A stretch of 64,000 nucleotides of DNA from contig CAVZPR010000002.1 in assembly GCA_963777285.1 (NCBI GenBank), positions 992,001 through 1,056,000 of the forward strand. The letters run 5' to 3'. Both the position numbers and the translations under genes were made by a program. The DNA is from JAFARE01 sp963777285 (GTDB lineage Bacteria; Chloroflexota; Dormibacteria; Aeolococcales; Aeolococcaceae). Under the pieces are notes generated by a model. The model did no database searches. It was given only the letters and a program-made list of their open reading frames with translations, and was not told the DNA's origin. Below, piece after piece: positions 6,635-15,578 of this stretch. Position 1 is the first letter of the stretch. Each line of letters opens with the position of its first letter.

Positions 6635-8359
6635 ATGGCGCTCGACATCGTCGCCGCGATCATCACCTACGCTGCGGTGGGTATCGGCGCCTGGTTCATC
6701 GGCGGCTACATGCTCAAGGTGTTCCAGGGCGAGCGCGTGTGGCTCAGCCCGGCGGTTCGCCCAGTGGAGCAGTTCACGTACCGGCTCATCGGGGTGGACG
6801 AGGAGAACGAGCAGTCCTGGGTCGGTTACCTGGTGTCGATCTTCGCGGTCACGGCGGTCAGCGTGCTCTTCACCTTCCTAGTGCTCCGCTTTCAGGATCA
6901 CCTGCCCTTGAACCCGCAGCACCTGCCCGGTGTTGCGCCTGATCTCTCCTTCAATACGGCGATCAGCTTCGCCACCAATACCAACTGGCAGAACTACGGT
7001 GGCGAGGCGACCATGAGCTACTTCTCCCAGATGGTGGGCCTGGTGCTGCACAACTTCCTCAGCGCGGCGATGGGCATCGCCATCGCCATCGCAGTCATTC
7101 GGGCTATCGCACGCCGCACGATGAGCACGGTCGGCAACTTCTGGGTGGACACGGTGCGAGGCACGCTCTACGTGCTGCTGCCGATCTCCTTCGTGGTCGC
7201 GTTGATTCTGGTGGCCAACGGCGCCATCCAGAACTTCAGCGGCTATAGCGTCGTGCACACGCTCGCGGGGGGTGTGCAGACGATCGCCCAGGGACCGGTC
7301 GCCTCGCAAGAGGCGATCAAAGACCTGGGCACGAACGGCGGCGGCTTCTTCAACGCCAACGCGGCGCATCCCTTCGAGAACCCCAACGGCTTCACCAACT
7401 CCCTGGAGATCTTTCTCTGCCTGGTGATTCCGTTCGGCCTGACGATCACCTTTGGTCGATGGGTGGGCAACGTCAAGCAGGGCGTCGCGCTGTTCGCGAC
7501 CATGGGAATCATCCTCATCGGGGCTTTCGGCGTCGCCGCGTGGCAGGAACAGACCGGCAACCCGGCACTCACGAGTACCGGTGCGACACAGGTAGCCACT
7601 GCGCAATCGGCGGGCGGCAACATGGAGGGCAAGGAGGTCCGATTCGGGCCGATTCAGTCGGCGCTCTACGGCACCGCCACAACGGGCACGAGCACCGGTT
7701 CCGTGAACTCGTCGCTCGACAGCTGGACGCCACTCGGGGGACTCATTCCCTTGACCCTGATCAAGCTGGGTGAGATCACCCCCGGCGGTGTGGGCTCCGG
7801 CCTCTATGGCATGGTGGTGTTCGCCATCATCGCCGTGTTCATCGCCGGCCTGATGGTGGGGCGAACGCCTGAATACGTCGGCAAGAAGATCGAGGCGCGC
7901 GACGTGAAGTTCGCCGCCATCGCGATCCTGGTGCTGCCCGCCTCGATCCTGGGATTCTCAGCGATCTCGGTCTTGACGACAGGCGGACAGGCTGGCCCGC
8001 TGGCGGGACAGGGTACGCCGCACAGCCTCAGCGAGATCCTCTACGCGTTCGCCTCCACAACCGGCAACAATGGCAGCGCGTTCGCTGGTCTCTCCGGCAA
8101 CACGGTCTACTACAACACCATGCTCGCCGGCGCGATGTGGGTGGGGCGGTTCCTCTTCATCATCCCGGTCATGGCTCTGGCAGGGAACCTGGCCAAAAAG
8201 AAGATCGTGCCAGCGAGTGCAGGAACCTTTCCGACCGACACGCCACTCTTCGTGGGCCTGCTGATCGGCACGATCCTCATCGTGGCCGCGCTGACCTTCT
8301 TCCCAGCCCTTTCGCTCGGACCGATTCTCGAGCATCTCACCCTCAACGGAGTCCACTGA
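6635..8359 (+). CDS. kdpA: Potassium-transporting ATPase subunit KdpA
   Basis: A 574-residue polytopic protein of the KdpA family (usual length 550-600). It carries the four selectivity-filter repeats seen as NTNWQNYGGE, TNGGGFFNANAAHPFENPN and STTGNNGSAFAGL, plus the conserved first helix. It forms the K+-selective pore of the KdpFABC P-type ATPase in the cytoplasmic membrane. The ATG follows the kdpF stop without a gap, and its own stop overlaps the kdpB start (TGATG). Expression is expected at limiting potassium through KdpE. Confidence 0.97.
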   Translation: MALDIVAAIITYAAVGIGAWFIGGYMLKVFQGERVWLSPAVRPVEQFTYRLIGVDEENEQSWVGYLVSIFAVTAVSVLFTFLVLRFQDHLPLNPQHLPGVAPDLSFNTAISFATNTNWQNYGGEATMSYFSQMVGLVLHNFLSAAMGIAIAIAVIRAIARRTMSTVGNFWVDTVRGTLYVLLPISFVVALILVANGAIQNFSGYSVVHTLAGGVQTIAQGPVASQEAIKDLGTNGGGFFNANAAHPFENPNGFTNSLEIFLCLVIPFGLTITFGRWVGNVKQGVALFATMGIILIGAFGVAAWQEQTGNPALTSTGATQVATAQSAGGNMEGKEVRFGPIQSALYGTATTGTSTGSVNSSLDSWTPLGGLIPLTLIKLGEITPGGVGSGLYGMVVFAIIAVFIAGLMVGRTPEYVGKKIEARDVKFAAIAILVLPASILGFSAISVLTTGGQAGPLAGQGTPHSLSEILYAFASTTGNNGSAFAGLSGNTVYYNTMLAGAMWVGRFLFIIPVMALAGNLAKKKIVPASAGTFPTDTPLFVGLLIGTILIVAALTFFPALSLGPILEHLTLNGVH

Positions 8360-10437
8360 TGGCGCTGGCAGCCGCGCATCATCCCAAGCGGCGTCGCAGC
8401 AGCGTCACCGACCCCGAGCTGCTGATTCCGGCAATCGCTGCCAGCTTCACCAAGCTCAATCCGCGGACCATGGTCCGCAATCCGGTCATGTTCGTGGTCC
8501 AGATCGGCGCCGTGATGACCACGTACGGATTCGTGGCCGGCATCATCAACAACGGCTCGGACACAGGCTTCGTGGGCCAGATCGCGCTCTGGCTGTGGTT
8601 CACGGTGCTCTTTGCGAACTTCGCAGAAGCCATCGCCGAAGGCCGGGGCAAAGCACAGGCGCAGGCGTTGCGGCGCACGCGGACAGAGACTGCCGCGCGA
8701 CGCCTTGCCGGTGGGGTGGGTGGCAGTGAGGAACGGGTTGCGGCGCCGGAGTTGCGCAAGGGAGACATCGTGGTCTGCGAAGCCGGCGACATCATCCCCA
8801 GCGACGGGACGGTGCTCGAGGGGATCGCGAGTGTCGACGAGTCGGCGATCACCGGCAAGTCGGCGCCCGTGATACGTGAGGCGGGCGGGGATCGCAGCGC
8901 GGTCACCGGCGGTACCCGAGTGCTCAGCGATCGCATCGTCATCGAGATCACGCAGGACCCAGGTCACACCTTCCTTGATCGGATGATCTCGCTGGTCGAG
9001 AGCGCCTCGCGTCAGAAGACACCCAACGAGATCGCCCTCAACATCCTGCTGGCGGTGCTGACGCTCATCTTCCTCATCGCCGTGGTGACGCTGCAGCCGT
9101 ATGCGATCTTCTCGGGCGCATCGATCAGCGTTCCGGTACTCATCGCGCTGCTCGTGTGCCTCATCCCCACCACCATCGGTGGGCTCCTCAGTGCCATCGG
9201 CATCGCCGGCATCGACCGCCTGCTGCAGAAGAACGTGCTGGCCATGTCGGGCCGCGCCGTCGAGGCTGCGGGCGACGTCGACACGCTGCTGCTCGACAAG
9301 ACCGGCACCATCACGCTGGGCAACCGGCAGGCCACCGAGTTCCTCCCCGCACCGGGTGTCGCCATCCAGCTGCTGGTGCGTGCCGCGGACCTGGCCAGCT
9401 GCGCCGACGACACGCCCGAGGGGCGGTCGATCGTGACGCTCTCACGACGGTTCGGCTTGTCCGAATCCGACGACGGCCCGCAATGGTCGTTCGTTCCCTT
9501 CACCGCGGAGACGCGCATGAGCGGTGTCGACCGTGACAGCACCAGCATCCGCAAGGGCGCTGTCGACGCGGTGGCGGCGTGGTGCAGCGGTGATGGCGCA
9601 GCAGCCACCGGCGCGCTGCTTCCTCAGGTGACGGCGCAGGTCGAGACGATCGCGCGAGCTGGCGGGACACCGCTGCTGGTGGCAGAGAACCGCCGAGTGC
9701 TCGGCACCATCCACCTGAAGGACATCGTCAAGCCGGGCATCTCCGAGCGCTTCGCCGAGCTGCGCCGCATGGGTCTCCGCACCGTGATGATCACGGGTGA
9801 CAATCCGCTCACCGCGGCAGCGATCGCGCACGAGGCCGGAGTCGACGACTTCCTAGCCGAGGCGACGCCGGAGAACAAGCTCGAGCTCATCCGTCAGGAG
9901 CAGGCCGGCGGCAAGCTGGTGGCGATGACGGGCGACGGCACCAACGACGCTCCCGCGCTGGCGCAAGCCGATGTCGGCGTGGCGATGAACAGCGGAACGC
10001 AGGCGGCGAAGGAAGCCGGCAACCTCGTCGACCTCGACAGCGATCCCACGAAGCTCATCGAGATCGTCGAGACCGGCAAACAGATGCTGATCACCCGCGG
10101 CGCCCTGACCACCTTCAGCATCGCCAACGACGTCGCCAAGTATTTCGCGATCATCCCGGCGCTGTTCACCGCGTACGCTGCGCTGCATTCCCTGTCGGTG
10201 CTCAACGTCATGCGCTTGCAGTCGCCCAACAGCGCCATCCTCAGCGCGGTGATCTTCAACGCGATCATCATCATCTTGCTGGTGCCACTGGCCCTCCGCG
10301 GGGTGCGTTTCCGAGCCGTGGGGGCAGCCACACTGTTGCGCCGCAACCTGCTCATCTACGGTTTGGGCGGCATCATCGCGCCCTTCATCGGCATCAAGCT
10401 CATCGACCTCTTCGTCAACGCGGTGCACTGGGTGTGA
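8359..10437 (+). CDS. kdpB: Potassium-transporting ATPase subunit KdpB (catalytic P-type ATPase)
   Basis: A 692-residue type IA P-type ATPase. Phosphorylation motif DKTGTI has its aspartate near residue 313. The actuator loop has VDESAITGKSAPV (TGES-type TGKS, as in KdpB). The nucleotide-binding domain ends with TGDGTNDAPALAQADVG. It hydrolyses ATP to drive K+ through KdpA. The ATG at 8359 gives the normal N-terminus (MALAAAHHPKRRR) and overlaps the kdpA stop. The frame is open further upstream but that part lies inside kdpA. The stop overlaps kdpC by 4 bp. Confidence 0.97.
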   Translation: MALAAAHHPKRRRSSVTDPELLIPAIAASFTKLNPRTMVRNPVMFVVQIGAVMTTYGFVAGIINNGSDTGFVGQIALWLWFTVLFANFAEAIAEGRGKAQAQALRRTRTETAARRLAGGVGGSEERVAAPELRKGDIVVCEAGDIIPSDGTVLEGIASVDESAITGKSAPVIREAGGDRSAVTGGTRVLSDRIVIEITQDPGHTFLDRMISLVESASRQKTPNEIALNILLAVLTLIFLIAVVTLQPYAIFSGASISVPVLIALLVCLIPTTIGGLLSAIGIAGIDRLLQKNVLAMSGRAVEAAGDVDTLLLDKTGTITLGNRQATEFLPAPGVAIQLLVRAADLASCADDTPEGRSIVTLSRRFGLSESDDGPQWSFVPFTAETRMSGVDRDSTSIRKGAVDAVAAWCSGDGAAATGALLPQVTAQVETIARAGGTPLLVAENRRVLGTIHLKDIVKPGISERFAELRRMGLRTVMITGDNPLTAAAIAHEAGVDDFLAEATPENKLELIRQEQAGGKLVAMTGDGTNDAPALAQADVGVAMNSGTQAAKEAGNLVDLDSDPTKLIEIVETGKQMLITRGALTTFSIANDVAKYFAIIPALFTAYAALHSLSVLNVMRLQSPNSAILSAVIFNAIIIILLVPLALRGVRFRAVGAATLLRRNLLIYGLGGIIAPFIGIKLIDLFVNAVHWV

Positions 10438-11072
10438 GGTCGCTGCCCCGCCAGCTGATCATCTCGCTGCGCGTCACCGGAGTGCTCGCGGCGATGTGCG
10501 TCATCTACACGTTCGCCACCACCGGCATCGCCCAGGTTGCCTTCAACAGCGACGCCAACGGTGGCCTGATCAACCGGAACGGGCAGACCGTCGGCGCCCA
10601 GCTGATCGGAGAGAGCTTCATGAAGCAGGGCAAGGACGCTAAGGGCAACCTCACCTTCAGCATCGATCCTCGGTACTTCCAAGGACGGCTCTCTTACACA
10701 GTCGACGCGAGCACCGGTGCGCCGGATCCATACAACGCGGCGAACTCTGTGGGCAGCAACTTTGGGCCCAGCAATCCAGCGTTGCTGAAGTCCGTGCAGG
10801 CGGCGGTGCAGGCGTACCGAGAGCAGGGCGTCACCGGTGACATCCCCATCGACCTGCTCACCGCAGACTTCAGCGGCTTCGATCCCGACATCAGCGAGGC
10901 GGCGGCACTGGTCCAGGTGCCGATGGTGGCCCGGGCTCGGGGTCTCGATCCGAGCAGGCTGATCGCGCTGGTGCAATCCCAGCTTCAGGGTCGCATCCTG
11001 TTCGTCTTCGGCGAAGCGCACATCAACGTGTTGAGCTTGAATCTGGCTCTCGATCAGGCTGGTGGCGGTTGA
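10434..11072 (+). CDS. kdpC: Potassium-transporting ATPase subunit KdpC
   Basis: A 212-residue protein of the KdpC family (usual length 190-220). A single N-terminal membrane helix is followed by a conserved region with GQTVGAQLIGESF, the SNFGPSNPALL motif, DLLTADFSGFDPDISEAAA and a C-terminal block around VNVLSLN-like residues (INVLSLNLALD). KdpC acts as a catalytic chaperone raising ATP affinity of KdpB. The GTG start overlaps the kdpB stop (GTGA), showing tight coupling. Confidence 0.96.
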   Translation: MRSLPRQLIISLRVTGVLAAMCVIYTFATTGIAQVAFNSDANGGLINRNGQTVGAQLIGESFMKQGKDAKGNLTFSIDPRYFQGRLSYTVDASTGAPDPYNAANSVGSNFGPSNPALLKSVQAAVQAYREQGVTGDIPIDLLTADFSGFDPDISEAAALVQVPMVARARGLDPSRLIALVQSQLQGRILFVFGEAHINVLSLNLALDQAGGG

Positions 11073-11111
11073 GGAGGTTTCACAGGCCACAGGGCGTCAC
11101 ATGATGAGTCC

Positions 11112-13328
11112 ATGAGCATGGAGACACCGGCGACGGGTGCGGCCATCGAGACCGGCACGCGGAGTCGCCCGCCCAGCGTGCGGGGCCAGCTGCGCGTGTA
11201 CCTTGGCGCAACACCAGGGTCTGGCAAGACCTTCGCGATGCTGCGCGAGGCGCATGCCCGGCGCAGCCAGGGCGAAGACATCGCGGTCGGCTTCGTGGAA
11301 ACGCACGGACGTCGCCTCACCGAGCAGTCCATCGGCAACCTCGAGGTCATCCCTCGCCTGCGTGTCGATTACCAGAGTCACGTCCTCGAAGAGATGGACC
11401 TCGAAGCGGTGATCGCGCGCCATCCCCAGGTGGTGTTGGTCGACGAGCTGGCGCACACCAACGCCCCTGGAGTGCGCCATGCCAAGCGCTACCAGGACGT
11501 GGAAGACATCCGCGATGCCGGCATCGACGTGATCACCACCGTCAACGTGCAGCACCTCGAGTCGGTGAAGGATCTCGTCGAGCACATCACGGGCATCCCG
11601 GTGCGCGAAACGTTGCCGGATCGCATCCTCGATCAGGCCGACGAGATCCAGTTCATCGACATCTCGCCTGAAGCGCTGCGCAAGCGGATGCGTCACGGGA
11701 ACGTCTACGCGCCCGAACGAGTCGACACTGCGCTGGCCAACTTCTTCCGCCCCGGCAACCTTGCAGCGTTGCGTGAGATTGCCCTTCGTCTGGTGGCCCA
11801 GAATGTTGGACGAGCCCGCAGCGTTGTACTGCCGGAACCTCAGGATGTGCTCGTCGCTGTCAGCGGACGTCCCAGCAGTGGGCCACTGATTCGGAGGGCA
11901 GCGCGCATCGCCCGGCGCTTTGACGGCATCTGCACCGTACTCTGCGTGAAAGAGAGCAACTCGCCGGATGATGAGGCGGGACGCGCGCAGGCGCGCGAGA
12001 CCGCGGAGCATTTGCAGTGCCGATACGTCGAAGAGACGGGCCGCATCCCAGACGCCGTCGTCACAGCGGCGCGACAGCTCGGCGTGCAGCATGTTGTCAT
12101 CGGTGAATCCGAGCGACCCGGACTACGCTCGCGATTGCGCCGAGGTCTGATCGATCGGCTGATCACCGAGCTGCCCGATGTTGATGTGCATGTCATCGCG
12201 CGATACGCGGCTGCCCGTGGCACTGCGCTGCAGACGCTCGCCGAACGTCCGGATTCCGACGCCCTGCTTCGCGCCCTCCAGGCCAGCTTGAGCCGGGCCG
12301 GCCTCCGCGTGTACCTCGGATATGTTCCGGGATGCGGAACAACGATCGCCATGCTTGACGAGGCGAAACGGCGCAGGAGCCGGGGTACCGACGTGGTGGT
12401 GGCAGCGGTTAGCACGCGAGGACGACAAGCCTGCGATGTGGCGCTCACCGGCCTCGAGCTCCTCGGTGGCCCGAACTCCCGAGCTACGGACGGGCGCGTC
12501 GATGTTGGGGCCCTGCTGCGCCGCAATCCCGAGGTCGCCTGCATTGACGACCTCGCCGCCCTCGACACAGAGGGTCGTCCGATCACCGACTCGGTACCGC
12601 GACTGCTGCGCAACGGGATGGTGCTCATCGCCACCCTTCATCTGACCGACTTGCGAAGCACCGTTGACGGCATGGGTGACCTCCTCGGCCACGCGCCTGA
12701 ACATGTTGTCGCGGACTCCGTGCTCGACGTGGTCACCGAGCTGGAGATGGTCGACGCGACACCGTCCGCGCTCGACGAGCGCTTGCGGCGCGGCGAGATC
12801 GTCGCACCTAGCCTGGCCGCGCAGGCTCGCGCCTCAACGTATCGCCCAGAGGTGCTTGCCGCTCTGCGCGAGCTCGCCTTCAAGCTGATCGCGGAGCACA
12901 CCGATCGCCGCCTGGTCGCGTACATGCGCGAGCGTGGTATCGCGACGCCGTGGGAGGTGAAGCCCCGCGTCATGCTCTGCATCCCGCCGCGGTCGGGGAT
13001 GAATCGAGTCATTGAACAGACGCAGGAGTTGGCACATCGTCTCGACGGTCGATTCACCGCGGTGACCGTGCATGACAAGCGGCGAACTGAGGAGGAGCGT
13101 CAGCTGTTGGGCGCCTACGCCGCGCTGGTGCATCAGGCGGGTGGTGAGTTCGTCACGCTTGATGGGCAAGCACCCGCCAAGGCGCTTGCCGACTACGCGC
13201 GACGCATCTTGGCGACGAACGTCGTCGTGACCCGCGGCCGGGGATCGAGGGGAACGTTGCGTGAGCTGATTCGCATCCTCACCGATGTCGACGTGCACGT
13301 CCTGCCCGCCCCGACGCGAAGGGGATGA
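11112..13328 (+). CDS. Double KdpD sensor-domain/USP protein lacking a histidine kinase
   Basis: A 738-residue protein made of two tandem copies of the cytoplasmic half of KdpD. Copy 1 has a KdpD domain (about residues 25-235, intact Walker A GATPGSGKT at 32-40, and VVLVDELAHTNAPG) and a universal-stress-like domain (about 238-365). Copy 2 has a KdpD-like domain (about 390-600) with a decayed P-loop GYVPGCGTT at 403-411, lacking the lysine, and a second USP-like domain (about 615-735). No transmembrane helices, DUF4118 or kinase domain follow. Those parts are on the opposite strand immediately downstream. It probably senses K+ or nucleotides and acts on that kinase in trans. Confidence 0.88.
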   Translation: MSMETPATGAAIETGTRSRPPSVRGQLRVYLGATPGSGKTFAMLREAHARRSQGEDIAVGFVETHGRRLTEQSIGNLEVIPRLRVDYQSHVLEEMDLEAVIARHPQVVLVDELAHTNAPGVRHAKRYQDVEDIRDAGIDVITTVNVQHLESVKDLVEHITGIPVRETLPDRILDQADEIQFIDISPEALRKRMRHGNVYAPERVDTALANFFRPGNLAALREIALRLVAQNVGRARSVVLPEPQDVLVAVSGRPSSGPLIRRAARIARRFDGICTVLCVKESNSPDDEAGRAQARETAEHLQCRYVEETGRIPDAVVTAARQLGVQHVVIGESERPGLRSRLRRGLIDRLITELPDVDVHVIARYAAARGTALQTLAERPDSDALLRALQASLSRAGLRVYLGYVPGCGTTIAMLDEAKRRRSRGTDVVVAAVSTRGRQACDVALTGLELLGGPNSRATDGRVDVGALLRRNPEVACIDDLAALDTEGRPITDSVPRLLRNGMVLIATLHLTDLRSTVDGMGDLLGHAPEHVVADSVLDVVTELEMVDATPSALDERLRRGEIVAPSLAAQARASTYRPEVLAALRELAFKLIAEHTDRRLVAYMRERGIATPWEVKPRVMLCIPPRSGMNRVIEQTQELAHRLDGRFTAVTVHDKRRTEEERQLLGAYAALVHQAGGEFVTLDGQAPAKALADYARRILATNVVVTRGRGSRGTLRELIRILTDVDVHVLPAPTRRG

Positions 13329-13340
13329 AGCGCGAGGCGG

Positions 13341-14519
13341 TCAGGCGGCGGGCGTTTCCGATGCAGGAGCGGCGGGGAGGCTGAACGCGAACACGGCGCC
13401 CTGACCGGGCTCGCTGTCGTCGAGCCAGACGCGGCCGGCGTGCGCCTCCACCAGACCACGAACAATGGCAAGGCCGAGTCCGGTTCCACCGCCGGCGTCA
13501 TGGCCTTCGCGGACGAAGCGGTCGAACACGTGATCCTGCAGCGGCGCCGGAACGCCAGGACCGTGGTCGGCAATGCGCGTAACCACGAGATCCCGAGCGC
13601 CGGGCGCAAGCGTCATGTCGATGCTCGTTCCTGGCGGGGCAAAGCGATCCGCGTTGCCCAGCAGGTTGTCGAGGATCTGGCCGAGGCGATCCCAGTCCGC
13701 CACGACGTCGATCGGTTCGCCCTGAACCTCCAGCGCGACCGTGCGAGACGGTTGAACACGATTCAGACGATCGATGGCGGCTTGCGCGGCTTGACGCATG
13801 TCAACAGGCTCGAGGTGCAGCTCGAGTGCATGCCCCTCAATGCGGGCCATGTCCAGCAGATCGGCGACAAGTCGGTCGAGACGCCGGGACTGGGCAACCA
13901 CCACCTCGAGTTCTTGGCGCCCTGGCGGCGACAACTCATCGCGACCAAGCACAGCGGTGGTGCCTGCGAGGATCGTTCCCAGGGGCGTGCGCAGCTCGTG
14001 GCTGACGTTCTGGAGCAGCTCGCGACGGAGCCGGTCGGCTTCCAGCAGGCCACTGACCTGCTGCTGCACTTGGGCCAGCCGCACTGCGGTTCGAGCAGCG
14101 CGTTCCTGCTCCTTGTACAGCCTATCGAGCTCGACATTGGTGTCGCGCAGGCGCGCCGCCAGGGCTTCGGCCGCCAGTTGCGAGCGGCGCCGGCGTGACG
14201 CCAGCCCGCCGACCACTCCCGCTGTGCCGAAGAACACCAGCAGGTTCACCAGGTCGGTCTCGTCCGCGATGGTCAACGTGTGGTACGGCAGGACGAAGAA
14301 GTAGTCGACGCAGAGGAACGAGAGCGCCGCAGCCAGCAGCGCCGGCAGCAGGCCAAACCCGAGTCCGAGCAGTGCTACGACGGCGAGGTAAAGGAACGCG
14401 AAGTCGCGCGACTGCCCAACCTGAAGAGGAACGAGGACCGCCGTGAGTGCGGCCGGTCCCGCCAGGGCGAGTAAGGTGCCGACTCGCCAGGATCGGGTCA
14501 GCTTGCCCAGGCGGGACAT
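13341..14519 (-). CDS. DUF4118 sensor histidine kinase, KdpD C-terminal half equivalent
   Basis: A 392-residue protein. Residues 15-105 form four transmembrane helices of the DUF4118 type, the membrane region of KdpD. A coiled-coil linker (about 112-160) follows, then HisKA with His174 in NVSHELRTPLG and HATPase_c with N box DNLLGNADRFAPPG, DHGPGVP, FDRF and GGTGLGLAI. It lacks the N-terminal KdpD and USP domains, which are on the convergent gene ending 12 bp away. It most likely phosphorylates KdpE, although another partner cannot be excluded. The start is the ATG at 14519. Confidence 0.9.
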   Translation of the reverse strand: MSRLGKLTRSWRVGTLLALAGPAALTAVLVPLQVGQSRDFAFLYLAVVALLGLGFGLLPALLAAALSFLCVDYFFVLPYHTLTIADETDLVNLLVFFGTAGVVGGLASRRRRSQLAAEALAARLRDTNVELDRLYKEQERAARTAVRLAQVQQQVSGLLEADRLRRELLQNVSHELRTPLGTILAGTTAVLGRDELSPPGRQELEVVVAQSRRLDRLVADLLDMARIEGHALELHLEPVDMRQAAQAAIDRLNRVQPSRTVALEVQGEPIDVVADWDRLGQILDNLLGNADRFAPPGTSIDMTLAPGARDLVVTRIADHGPGVPAPLQDHVFDRFVREGHDAGGGTGLGLAIVRGLVEAHAGRVWLDDSEPGQGAVFAFSLPAAPASETPAA

Positions 14520-14940
14520 GAAGGCATTCTCACCGCACCGCCGCTCCCGCGAGGGCGGGGCCGGGATGCGCTTTCTCTGCTTGGGTCGCGATGCGCCCGG
14601 CGGTACCTCAAGCGACCAGCCGCATCACCTGGCCGCGGCCAGCGCGCGGAGGCGCGTTCGCGTCGTTTGGTGGTTCGAAGAAGAGAGAGTCTTCCCAGCC
14701 ATTGTCATGTCCAAGGTTGGCTTGTCACAGTCGCGCACGTGCATCGGCACGAACTTTGCTCTGGCGGGGGCGCCGTTGATCATCGGACGGCTGTAGCAGT
14801 GGTCCGGTTCGAGCTCGTCGATGACGACGAGGTGGCGCCGCAGGGCGTATTCGTTTTGGTGCTGTCGCCGACGATCCGGATGCGGCTGTTTGCTGCCGTG
14901 CGATGAGCCGGAGAGGCGCCGAGAAAGCGGCGATTCCAAT
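14520..14940. other. Gene-free spacer (421 bp) upstream of the kinase gene
   Basis: No convincing coding region was found on either strand. Short open frames here have no recognisable motifs. The stretch holds the tRNA-3'-like repeat copy C (14648-14712) and presumably the kinase promoter at its left end. Confidence 0.5.
14648..14712 (+). repeat. Degenerate repeat ending like the tRNA-Gln 3' end (copy C)
   Basis: Shares GGAGGCGCGTT, GTTCGAA and GAGAGTCT followed by CCCAGCCA with copy B at 5430-5482, without gaps over 53 bp. After CCCAGCCA it continues ATTGT...GTCC, which matches the sequence directly following tRNA-Gln at 282-290 better than copy B does. It is not foldable as a tRNA. Confidence 0.55.
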
Positions 14941-15420
14941 TTAGCTGAGACTCTTGGTGTAGCTCTGATTGGTGAGCAGGTCGCCGCGCCCGCAGGGATC
15001 CACATTCAGAGGCGTGAGGTGCAGGGTGGCGCCGTGCAGTGTCCATTGGTAACGGCCTACCCCCTGTGGCAAAGCGAGTGAACAGAGGGTGCCGCTGAAG
15101 AAGTCAATCTCGTTACCGTTTACGACGATGTCGCCTGTACCGTGCTCTCCGCTGTCTCGAAGGACATAGGCGGTGGTGGTGAGGGTCAGGACCGTGGTGT
15201 GTGAGGCCACCTGATACCAAGTGCCGGTCAACTCTCCCGGTGCCGAGCCACCCGGCGGCGGCGAAGCAGCCGGCGCGGATGCCGCTGTGGACGTTGTCGC
15301 CGCAGCTGTTGCCGTCGCCGAGGTCGTCTCAGAGGAGCCGCCTGCCCCACAGGCGGCAAGCGCGGTAGCGGCGAGAACGACGATGGCTCCCCGTGCAAAG
15401 GCACGATGAGCACCATTCAT
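14941..15420 (-). CDS. Putative secreted lipoprotein
   Basis: A 159-residue protein with a lipoprotein signal peptide: positively charged start, hydrophobic core AIVVLAATALAAC and lipobox LAAC. A Ser/Thr/Ala/Pro-rich linker of about 40 residues precedes a small beta-rich domain (GTWYQVASHTTVLTLTTTAY) resembling lipocalin-like or META-type outer domains, not assigned. The ATG at 15420 places the signal peptide at the N-terminus. An ATG at 15519 with a GGGGGG site would give an unusually long n-region. It is divergent from a TetR regulator across a palindrome. Confidence 0.65.
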   Translation of the reverse strand: MNGAHRAFARGAIVVLAATALAACGAGGSSETTSATATAAATTSTAASAPAASPPPGGSAPGELTGTWYQVASHTTVLTLTTTAYVLRDSGEHGTGDIVVNGNEIDFFSGTLCSLALPQGVGRYQWTLHGATLHLTPLNVDPCGRGDLLTNQSYTKSLS

Positions 15421-15544
15421 CCGTTCAGCCGTGGCCTCCCACGCGGGGCGATCCCTGCCGAAGACCGTTCGCGTTTCGCCGGCGCCCTTGTCACGTACGA
15501 TCGGCTCGCCCCTTGTCATCGATGTCACCCCCCGTTGAGCTTTG

Positions 15545-15560
15545 TGGGACGGCTGTCCCA
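15545..15560. promoter_or_regulatory. Putative TetR operator (TGGGAC-N4-GTCCCA)
   Basis: Perfect palindrome with 6-bp arms (15545-15550 and 15555-15560) around GGCT, 18 bp before the TetR start and between it and the divergent lipoprotein gene. Position and symmetry suggest autoregulation. A CATAAT sequence overlapping its right end could be a -10 box for the rightward gene. Confidence 0.5.
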
Positions 15561-15578
15561 TAATGGCTCTAGAGTACC

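Noticed and set aside
14520..14940. Short open frames in the spacer before the kinase gene.
   Set aside because: None has a ribosome site, known motif or coding-like third-position bias, and they overlap each other on both strands.
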